A stretch of DNA of 62,073 nt from JAWLCA01 sp050485905. Lineage in GTDB: Bacteria; Pseudomonadota; Alphaproteobacteria; Rhodobacterales; Rhodobacteraceae. The position numbers were made by a program, and so were the translations under genes. Numbering within the stretch: position 1 is the first letter of the stretch; each line of letters opens with the position of its first letter. The notes below the pieces were generated by a model. The model was not told where the DNA came from. It did no database searches and saw only the letters and a program-made list of their open reading frames with translations. The DNA lies in NCBI GenBank assembly GCA_050485905.1, contig JBJHCH010000006.1, forward strand, positions 1-62,073, written 5' to 3'. Below are positions 1-6,627 of this stretch, one piece after another.

Positions 1-1264
1 GGCTGACCATGCGGTCGTACTTGTTCTTCCGCCGCTCCACCGTCACCCGATACCGCTTCACCTCGAAAAACTCCGGCATCAGGCCCAGTTCGCGCCGGGC
101 GAGCAGTTCGAACGACGCCTGCGCCCCGTCATAGGCATAGCCCTGGTCCTCGCGGACCTTGATCTCGGTCAGGATCGCACCGAGGCGCGCATCACCCGGC
201 GCCACATCGATCCCCGCCGCCGCCAGCCGCGTGCGCAGGTTCGACTGCCCCGCCTGATTGGACATAGGAATGATCCGCGCGTTGCCGACGACGCCCGGAT
301 CGATGTGTTCGTAGGTCGCAGGATCCTTCAGGATCGCGCTGGCATGCAGCCCGGCCTTGTGGGCGAATGCGCTGGCCCCGACGTAGGGCGCGCTGCGCAG
401 CGGCACGCGGTTCAGGATGTCGTCCAGCATCCGGCTGGTTCGCACCAGCCCCGCCAGCGCCTGGTGGCTGACACCCGTCTCGAAGCGGCTGGCATAGGGT
501 TCCTTCAGCAGAAGCGTTGGGATCAGAGACGTCAGGTTCGCATTGCCGCAGCGTTCGCCCAGACCGTTCAGCGTGCCCTGCACCTGCCGCACGCCGGCAT
601 CGATGGCAGCCAGCGACCCGGCCACTGCATTGCCGGTATCGTCATGGCAATGAATTCCCAAGCGGTCGCCGGGGATGCCGGCTGCAATCACCGCGGCCAC
701 GGTGCGGCCGATCTCGGCCGGCAGAGTGCCGCCGTTGGTGTCGCACAGGACGATCCAGCGTGCGCCCGCGTCACGGGCCGCACGCAGACAGTCCAGCGCA
801 TAGCCCGGGTTGGCGCGGTAGCCGTCAAAGAAATGCTCGGCATCGAACAGCGCCTCGCGCCCCTGCGCCACCAGATGCGCGACCGAGGCGCGGATGTTTT
901 CCAGATTCTCCTCAAGCGTGACGCCAAGTGCGGTCGTGACGTGGAAATCGTGAGTCTTGCCGACGATGCAGACCGCAGGGGTTCCAGCATTCATCACCGC
1001 CGCCAGCACGTCGTCGTTTTCCGCCGACCGGCCTGCACGCTTGGTCATTCCAAAGGCCGTCATCGTGGCGCGGGTCTGCGGGCGGTTTTCGAAGAACTCC
1101 GAATCCGTCGGGTTCGCGCCGGGCCAGCCGCCCTCGATGTAATCCACACCCAATTCGTCCAGCGCCGCCGCGATCTGGCGCTTCTCGGCCGTGGAGAACT
1201 GCACACCCTGGGTCTGCTGCCCGTCGCGGAGCGTGGTGTCGTAGAGGCAGAGGCGTTCAGGCAT
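1..1264 (-). CDS. cimA: citramalate synthase, C-terminus cut by the window edge
   Basis: It condenses pyruvate and acetyl-CoA to (R)-citramalate, the entry to a threonine-independent isoleucine pathway. About 421 residues are visible and the frame is open at base 1, so the C-terminal regulatory (LeuA-dimer-like) part is incomplete. The HMGL/DRE-TIM signature LYDTTLRDGQQTQGVQ lies at residues 7-22, and the metal-binding HCHDDTGN motif follows in the TIM barrel. The start at 1264 is preceded by an AAGGAAAGG-type ribosome binding site. It is encoded downstream of cysS on the same strand with a 168-bp gap that holds an inverted repeat. 2-isopropylmalate or homocitrate synthase are family alternatives; the DRDGQQTQGVQ-type N-terminus favours the CimA subgroup. 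Confidence 0.88.
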   Translation of the reverse strand, partial: MPERLCLYDTTLRDGQQTQGVQFSTAEKRQIAAALDELGVDYIEGGWPGANPTDSEFFENRPQTRATMTAFGMTKRAGRSAENDDVLAAVMNAGTPAVCIVGKTHDFHVTTALGVTLEENLENIRASVAHLVAQGREALFDAEHFFDGYRANPGYALDCLRAARDAGARWIVLCDTNGGTLPAEIGRTVAAVIAAGIPGDRLGIHCHDDTGNAVAGSLAAIDAGVRQVQGTLNGLGERCGNANLTSLIPTLLLKEPYASRFETGVSHQALAGLVRTSRMLDDILNRVPLRSAPYVGASAFAHKAGLHASAILKDPATYEHIDPGVVGNARIIPMSNQAGQSNLRTRLAAAGIDVAPGDARLGAILTEIKVREDQGYAYDGAQASFELLARRELGLMPEFFEVKRYRVTVERRKNKYDRMVS

Positions 1265-1364
1265 GGGGCGCCTTTCCTTGCGGTCGGATCACAAAGCGCA
1301 CTGCCCCTGCGCCAGCCTTCCTGCCCCGCGCGCGGGCAGGGTCGCGCCCGACCCACCCCCCCGC

Positions 1365-1384
1365 GGTGGGCGTGAATGCCCACC
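1365..1384 (-). terminator. stem-loop between cysS and cimA
   Basis: A perfect 7-bp inverted repeat (GGTGGGC, 6-nt loop, GCCCACC) lies 48 bp after the cysS stop. A G/C-rich tract follows it rather than a T run, so it is at best a weak or Rho-assisted terminator or an RNA-stabilising hairpin. Confidence 0.35.
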
Positions 1385-1432
1385 CCGGGTGCCGGGCGCT
1401 ACCTTCTGTCGGGTTGCATGACCCCGCACTAC

Positions 1433-2899
1433 TCACCCGAGGGCCTCCTCGAGTTCGAGGATTTCGCTACGCAACCAATCGGCATGGTTCGTAGCTGGTC
1501 CAAGGAACCCCTCCTTCGGGGCGTCCTTGTCCCGTGCGCGCGCGACGTTTGCCATTTGCAGATCATAGTCCACTTTCACGCCATCGATCCGCACAGGAAC
1601 ACCGCAACGAACAAGCGTCGATTTAATCCTGTCCGCAGTTTCGAAGTCGCGATTTTGTCGTGCCAGCTTCAGCCTTTCGATCAACGGGTCGATCTTGGCC
1701 TTCAGTTCGCCGTACAAATCTTCGTATTCGTGAACTCCAAGCCACTCTTCGTTGAGATCCGCCATCAATCCAAGCAATTGAGCGGACGCGCGAAGACGCC
1801 CTGCATCTTGTTCTCGGAAGAGGCGGTGCAAGTTCGTGATGGCCTCGTGTGTATTCAAGTCATCAGCCAGAGCCTTCGTAACACTTGCATCAACTATGGA
1901 TGGCGGTATGCCTCGGGCGAAGGTCGCCCATTTTCGCAGCGTTGCCTCCGCCTCCCGCCGCTTCGCCTCGGTCCAGTCCATCGGACTGCGGTAATGAGTC
2001 ATCAACATCACAAACCGGATCACCTCTCCCGGCACCCCCTGATCCAGCAGATCCCGCACGGTGAAGAAGTTGCCCAGCGACTTCGACATCTTCTTTCCCT
2101 CCACCTGCAGCATCTCGTTGTGCAGCCAGTAGCGGGCGAACTGCCCCTCGGGGTGGGCGCAGCGGCTTTGGGCGATCTCGTTCTCGTGGTGGGGGAATTG
2201 CAGGTCGATGCCACCGGCGTGGATGTCGAAGGTCTCTCCCAGCAACTCTTGCGCCATGGCCGAGCATTCGATGTGCCAGCCCGGCCGGCCAAATCCCCAG
2301 GGGCTGTCCCATCCCGGCTGATCACCAGCCGAGGGTTTCCACAGCACGAAATCCATCGGGTTGCGCTTGAACGGCGCCACCTCCACCCGCGCGCCGGCGA
2401 TCATGTCATCCAGGCTGCGCCCCGACAGCTTGCCGTAGTCGGCATAGGAGCGGACGTCGAACAGCACATGCCCGTCGGCGGCATAGGCGTGGCCCTTGTC
2501 GATCAGCCCTTCAATCATGCCGATCATCGCGCCGATCCATTCCGTCGCGCGCGGCTCCTGCGTCGGGCGAAGGGCACCGAGCGCATCCATATCCTCGTGA
2601 TACCAGCGGATCGTCTCGTCCGTGATCTCGCGGATCGGGCGGCCCGTTTCGGCGGCGCGGGCGTTGATCTTGTCGTCCACGTCAGTGAAGTTGCGCACAT
2701 AGGTCACGTGATCCGGCCCATAGACGTGACGCAAGAGCCGAAACAGCACATCAAACACCACCACCGGGCGCGCGTTGCCCAGATGGGCGCGGTCATAGAC
2801 GGTGGGGCCGCAGACATACATGCGCACGTTCTGCGGGTCGAGCGGCTCGAACACCTCTTTCCGGCGGGTGCGGGTATTGGTCAGCCTGATCTCGGTCAT
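1433..2899 (-). CDS. cysS: cysteine--tRNA ligase
   Basis: Class I aminoacyl-tRNA synthetase that charges tRNA-Cys in the cytoplasm. 488 residues, normal for the family. The zinc-ligand region YVCGPTVYD is at residues 28-36, followed by the HIGH-type motif HLGN; GWHIECSAMA carries further zinc ligands, and the class I signature KMSKSLGNF lies near residue 275. The C-terminal DALR/anticodon region follows. The start (MTEIRLTNT) is the standard N-terminus. Oddity: the last ~170 codons (about 1433-1950) are much poorer in G+C (157 of 300 bases over 1621-1920 by hand count) than the catalytic part (191 of 300 over 2041-2340). The reading frame is intact throughout, suggesting an in-frame recombination tract rather than decay. 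Confidence 0.96.
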   Translation of the reverse strand: MTEIRLTNTRTRRKEVFEPLDPQNVRMYVCGPTVYDRAHLGNARPVVVFDVLFRLLRHVYGPDHVTYVRNFTDVDDKINARAAETGRPIREITDETIRWYHEDMDALGALRPTQEPRATEWIGAMIGMIEGLIDKGHAYAADGHVLFDVRSYADYGKLSGRSLDDMIAGARVEVAPFKRNPMDFVLWKPSAGDQPGWDSPWGFGRPGWHIECSAMAQELLGETFDIHAGGIDLQFPHHENEIAQSRCAHPEGQFARYWLHNEMLQVEGKKMSKSLGNFFTVRDLLDQGVPGEVIRFVMLMTHYRSPMDWTEAKRREAEATLRKWATFARGIPPSIVDASVTKALADDLNTHEAITNLHRLFREQDAGRLRASAQLLGLMADLNEEWLGVHEYEDLYGELKAKIDPLIERLKLARQNRDFETADRIKSTLVRCGVPVRIDGVKVDYDLQMANVARARDKDAPKEGFLGPATNHADWLRSEILELEEALG

Positions 2900-3086
2900 G
2901 ATCCCCCTCGGGCCTTGCCGGCGGGCTGCCTCGTTCCGAAGTGGATACAGAAGAACGGCCCGCCTGACGGTGTCAGCCGGTAATGCAGCAGATGACGATG
3001 GTGCGGCGCGTTCTCATGCCGCCTCTATCGCGCCTGACCGGGCCAGTGGCAAGCGAAAGTTGCGCGCCGCCTCCCCGGATGGCACA

Positions 3087-3446
3087 ATGCCTCTCGTGAC
3101 CCGCGCGCTTGTCAATCGCCACTGCGCCACCCTGCCTGGCGCAGAACACTCCGATCCGTGGGGCGGCGGTCACGATGCGTGGAAGGTCGGCGGCAAGCTC
3201 TTCGCCGTGGTTGGCGTAATGGAGGATCACGGCGTCTCGGTCAAATGCCCCGACGTTGAGACCGCCGCCCTGCTGATCGAGATGGGTCGGGCCGTCCGCG
3301 CCCCCTATTTCCACCGTAGCTGGATCAACATCCCGTGGAACACCGTCGCGGACGAGGAACTGACCGACCGATTGACCATTTCCTACCGGATCATTCGCGC
3401 CAGCCTGCCGAAGAAGGTGCAGGCCGCGCTCGGCCCTGCCCCATAG
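3087..3446 (+). CDS. MmcQ/YjbR family protein
   Basis: A 119-residue protein of the MmcQ/YjbR fold (double-wing, CyaY-like). The function is not established, although DNA binding has been proposed for the family. The family signature SDPWGGGHDAWKVGGKLFA is at about residues 19-37, followed by SVKCPD and a C-terminal LTISYRIIRASLPKK. The ATG at 3087 gives the family's usual length; the frame is open upstream into cysS, but that extension is low-complexity and overlaps cysS antisense. It is divergent from cysS across about 190 bp and upstream of the decarboxylase on the same strand. Confidence 0.85.
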   Translation: MPLVTRALVNRHCATLPGAEHSDPWGGGHDAWKVGGKLFAVVGVMEDHGVSVKCPDVETAALLIEMGRAVRAPYFHRSWINIPWNTVADEELTDRLTISYRIIRASLPKKVQAALGPAP

Positions 3447-3504
3447 ACCTTGCTTGCCCGTCCCGCGCGCCGGTGCCAGTGTCACCGCCGCGACGGAGGG
3501 ACCG

Positions 3505-4896
3505 ATGAATCACGACGACTTGCGTCACTGGTCGAAGATTGCGGCCGACTGGGCGCACGACTACCACAACCATCTGCGCGACCGGCCGGTGCGCGCCAGC
3601 ACGGCGCCGGGTGAGATTGCGGCCCGACTGCCAAGGGCGGCGCCAGAGGCGCCAGAGCCGGTCGAGGATATCTTTGCCGATTTCGAACGTCTGATCCCCG
3701 ACGGCATGACCCATTGGCAGCACCCCCGGTTCTTCGCCTATTTCCCGGCCAATGCATCGCCCGCCTCGATGCTGGCCGAGCAACTGGCCAATGCAATGGC
3801 CGCGCAAGCGATGCTCTGGCAGACCTCGCCCGCCGCGACCGAGGTCGAGCAGGTGATGATGGTCTGGCTGCGCGAGGCGCTGGGACTGGCACCGCATTTC
3901 ACCGGCACGATCCACGACAGCGCCTCGACCGCAACACTGGCGGCGGTGCTGACGATGCGCGAGCGCGCGCTGGACTGGCAGGGTCTGCGCGACGGTCTGT
4001 CGGACGGGCCGAGACTGCGCGTCTATGCCTCGGACCAGACTCATTCCTCAGTCGACAAAGCGGTCAGGGTCGCGGGTATCGGGCAAGACAACTTGGTCAA
4101 GGTGCCGGTAGATGCAGATCTATCGATCGACCCGGTCGCACTGGATGCGGCGATTGAGATCGACCTCGCGGCCGGCCACCGCCCGGCAGGGCTGGTTCTG
4201 TGTGTCGGCGGAACCTCGGTCGGTGCGATCGACCGTATCGGTCCGGCGCTTGAGGTCGCTCGCCGGCACGGGCTCTACGTTCATGTCGATGCCGCCTGGG
4301 CCGGGTCGGCAATGATCTGCCCCGAGTTCCGCTCACTGTGGGAAGGAGTAGATGGCGCGGATTCCATCGTGTTCAATCCGCACAAATGGCTCGGCGCTCA
4401 ATTCGATTGCGCGGTGCAGTTCCTCGCCGATCCTACACCACAGATCCGCACGCTGGCCCTGCGCCCTGATTACCTTCAGACGCCTGGGCAGTTGGAGATC
4501 GTTAACTTCAACGAATGGACCCTGCCGCTCGGCCGCCGGTTCCGGGCACTCAAGCTGTGGTTCACCCTTCGGGCTTACGGGTTGGAGGGCCTACGCACGC
4601 GCATCCGCAATCACGTCGCCTGGTCGATGGAGTTGCGAGACAAGCTTGCTGCCCTGCCCGGCATCCGCATCATCACAGAACCCCGGTTCTCGCTCTTTAC
4701 CTTCACGCTGGAAGACGGCGACGCAGCGACCGAGGCGCTACTGACTCGGATCAACGACGACGGCCGCATCTACCTGTCGCAGACGCGACACGCGGGACGG
4801 TATGTGATCCGGGTGCAGGTCGGCCAGTTCGACTGCACCCGGGACGACGTGATGATGGTCGAAACGGTACTGCGCGATCTCAGAAGCGGTAGCTGA
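3505..4896 (+). CDS. PLP-dependent group II (aromatic-L-amino-acid type) decarboxylase
   Basis: Predicted pyridoxal-phosphate decarboxylase of the aromatic amino acid / tyrosine / glutamate decarboxylase superfamily. 463 residues. The cofactor lysine sits in FNPHKWLGAQFD (about residue 295), with the phosphate/ring-binding HVDAAWAGSAMICPEFR upstream and the GTIHDSASTATL segment where this subgroup has its cofactor-binding loop. The ATG at 3505 follows GGAGGG at ideal spacing, better than an upstream ATG at 3454. The substrate cannot be read from sequence; phenylalanine, tyrosine, tryptophan or DOPA are possible. The 3' end overlaps the convergent outer-membrane gene by 17 bp. Confidence 0.9.
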   Translation: MNHDDLRHWSKIAADWAHDYHNHLRDRPVRASTAPGEIAARLPRAAPEAPEPVEDIFADFERLIPDGMTHWQHPRFFAYFPANASPASMLAEQLANAMAAQAMLWQTSPAATEVEQVMMVWLREALGLAPHFTGTIHDSASTATLAAVLTMRERALDWQGLRDGLSDGPRLRVYASDQTHSSVDKAVRVAGIGQDNLVKVPVDADLSIDPVALDAAIEIDLAAGHRPAGLVLCVGGTSVGAIDRIGPALEVARRHGLYVHVDAAWAGSAMICPEFRSLWEGVDGADSIVFNPHKWLGAQFDCAVQFLADPTPQIRTLALRPDYLQTPGQLEIVNFNEWTLPLGRRFRALKLWFTLRAYGLEGLRTRIRNHVAWSMELRDKLAALPGIRIITEPRFSLFTFTLEDGDAATEALLTRINDDGRIYLSQTRHAGRYVIRVQVGQFDCTRDDVMMVETVLRDLRSGS

Positions 4897-5470
4897 TCCG
4901 GACGGCGGCAGTCGTCACAGACATACGCTCGCCCGAGCCGGCGAAGTTCCGCAGACGATGGTGCAGGATTTCAGCCCCCAGAACGGTATTGCCGCTCATC
5001 GCGAAGTCGATGCCGACACCGGCGAGCGGTCCATTCCCGCTACCGCCCGTACCGCTTCCACGCCCCCAGCCGACGGTTGCATAGGGCATGAAGTCGCCAG
5101 CATCGGCGCCGAGCCGCAGCTTCGCCCGCGCAAGGCTTCGAACACGTTCGCCGCTGTCGAACTTCAGCCGTGCGGCAGAAGCGCCGATCTCGCCCCCCAC
5201 GACCATGCCGCCAAACTGATGATTGTAGCCGGCAAAGAGACCGCCGAGCCATCCTGAGCCGTTACCGGCAATGGCCGAGGTAGACGCCCGGCCATAGCCA
5301 AGCTCTGCCCCGACGTAGGCACCGGTCCAGTTGCCGCGGACGCGCGCAACGGCTGCGGGTGCCACCGGCGCTGGCTCGACAACCGGATCTGCCAAGCCGC
5401 CCCCCTGGGCAGGCAATGCGAAAGGCAGACACAAGGCTGCCGAAAGAATGGAAATGCGCAGTCGGGTCAT
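4880..5470 (-). CDS. outer-membrane beta-barrel protein, OmpA-like/opacity type (copy 1)
   Basis: 196 residues with a clear Sec signal peptide (MTRLRISILSAALCLPFALP, cleavage near QGG). An eight-strand barrel pattern of alternating glycine/aromatic residues follows (GAYVGAELGYG, GGLFAGYNHQFGGMVVGGEIG) and the terminal aromatic signature ISYRF, which is the BAM-recognition C-terminus. It probably sits in the outer membrane as a small structural barrel. It is paralogous to the next gene: both carry GG-F/L-ADPVVEP immediately after the signal peptide. Start chosen at MTRLRI; an upstream in-frame ATG would bury the signal peptide. Tail-to-tail overlap with the decarboxylase. Confidence 0.85.
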   Translation of the reverse strand: MTRLRISILSAALCLPFALPAQGGGLADPVVEPAPVAPAAVARVRGNWTGAYVGAELGYGRASTSAIAGNGSGWLGGLFAGYNHQFGGMVVGGEIGASAARLKFDSGERVRSLARAKLRLGADAGDFMPYATVGWGRGSGTGGSGNGPLAGVGIDFAMSGNTVLGAEILHHRLRNFAGSGERMSVTTAAVRISYRF

Positions 5471-5579
5471 GACCTCCCCCAAGTCAAATCTCACACAGGC
5501 CGGCACGCGCCGACTCGTCGTAGCTTAGCAGAAAACCGGGTCATTCTCAAAATCGATGCGCGCCTGTGCCAATGCAATC

Positions 5580-5601
5580 GGGCGGCGCACTTGCGCCGCC
5601 C
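5580..5601 (-). terminator. GC-rich stem-loop downstream of barrel copy 2
   Basis: Perfect 9-bp stem (GGGCGGCGC / GCGCCGCCC) with a 4-nt loop, 29 bp after the stop of the upstream barrel gene. No strong T run follows, so it may insulate the two paralogues imperfectly. Confidence 0.5.
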
Positions 5602-5629
5602 GGAGCGTTGGAACTGCTGATACCGCCGC

Positions 5630-6232
5630 TCAGAACCGGAACGACATCTTCGCGCGCAGGGTGGTCGCCTTCACGCCAGGGCCACCGCCGAAGTTGTCGA
5701 AGCGGTGTACCAGCGCCTCACCGCCAACGATCATGCTGTCGCTGAGCGCGTAGTCGAGGCCAATACCGCCGAAGTAGCCGTTGTCGCTGACGTTGCCGGC
5801 ACCGGTGTCAAGCCGCGCGCGGGCGACCCCCGCCGTGCCGTAAAACATCATGTCGCCCATGTCGACGCCTGCCCGGCCCTTCAGTCGGATGATACGATCG
5901 ATCCGCCCGGCGGTATCGAGGTCTAGGCGCGCCAGATCACCATCCAGTTCTGCGCCGACGACAAAGCCGCCGAGGTCGAAGTTGTAACCAGCATGAGCGC
6001 CCAGAAGACCCCCGTCGAGGTCTACGCCGCCGGTGCTCCCGCTGCCATATCCGAGTTGACCACCTGCGTAGAAGCCGCCCCAGTTTCCGGTCTGACGCAC
6101 GGCGGGCGCTGCGGCAACGGGTTCGATAACCGGTTCTACGACCGGATCGGCGAAGCCGCCGGCGATCGCCGGGGCCGTTGCCACCATCGCCAGCACTGAA
6201 GCCGACACAAGGAATGCCTTGCCTGTTCTCAT
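5630..6232 (-). CDS. outer-membrane beta-barrel protein, OmpA-like/opacity type (copy 2)
   Basis: 200 residues. Signal peptide (MRTGKAFLVSASVLAMVATA, cut after AIA), then GGFADPVVEPVIEP, a short proline/alanine linker, and barrel strands such as GGFYAGGQLGYG and GGLLGAHAGYNFDLGGFVVGAEL, ending AKMSFRF. The ATG at 6232 lies 7 nt after GGAG; a GTG immediately upstream (6235) is the alternative start. It is a tandem paralogue of the 4880-5470 gene in the same orientation, 159 bp apart. Together they look like a local duplication that has diverged substantially. Confidence 0.86.
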   Translation of the reverse strand: MRTGKAFLVSASVLAMVATAPAIAGGFADPVVEPVIEPVAAAPAVRQTGNWGGFYAGGQLGYGSGSTGGVDLDGGLLGAHAGYNFDLGGFVVGAELDGDLARLDLDTAGRIDRIIRLKGRAGVDMGDMMFYGTAGVARARLDTGAGNVSDNGYFGGIGLDYALSDSMIVGGEALVHRFDNFGGGPGVKATTLRAKMSFRF

Positions 6233-6250
6233 CACTCGTCTCCTTTGTTC

Positions 6251-6268
6251 GGATCGCGCGCGCGATCC
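6251..6268. promoter_or_regulatory. 18-bp perfect palindrome in the divergent barrel/ATPase gap
   Basis: GGATCGCGCGCGCGATCC is self-complementary and lies 19 bp upstream of the barrel gene start. It could be an operator or a 5'-UTR hairpin. It belongs to the only gene-free stretch over 300 bp here (6233-6627), which must hold divergent promoters for the barrel and the ATPase. I see no protein gene, tRNA or mobile element in that stretch. Confidence 0.35.
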
Positions 6269-6502
6269 TCTGTTGCACGACCCGTTGATCCGAGCTCGCG
6301 CTTACTCGCGACTTAAAGAGCCACATACGTTCGTCCAACCCGACTGAACCGGCTGTGATCGACCCGTGAAGGGTTTGCGCGGCAACCCGCGCCCCGGACG
6401 TAGGGGAAATGCGCGGAGGGCCGCCGGCCAACAACCGCAACGCGACGGTTCCCTTCACAATTTGGGTAGCTTACAACCCTTCTGGACGCGCGAGTCACGC
6501 CG

Positions 6503-6522
6503 AGGAAGGCAGCAGCCTTCCT
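6503..6522. other. 8-bp stem-loop upstream of the cation ATPase
   Basis: AGGAAGGC and GCCTTCCT flank a 4-nt loop about 105 bp upstream of the ATPase start. No T tract follows. It may be a leader hairpin or part of an operator; the sequence alone does not decide. Confidence 0.3.
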
Positions 6523-6627
6523 TGACCGGAATGGAAGATATGATGGGCGACAGCGGGATTTGCGCGCGCAGCCGGTATCAACGGACGTCAGCAGTTCACC
6601 TCAGCCGGGCATCGCCCTACGAGTGTG

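Noticed and set aside
2802..3086. Upstream extension of the YjbR gene
   Set aside because: The extension overlaps cysS on the opposite strand and is unlike the family; the ATG at 3087 gives the expected length.
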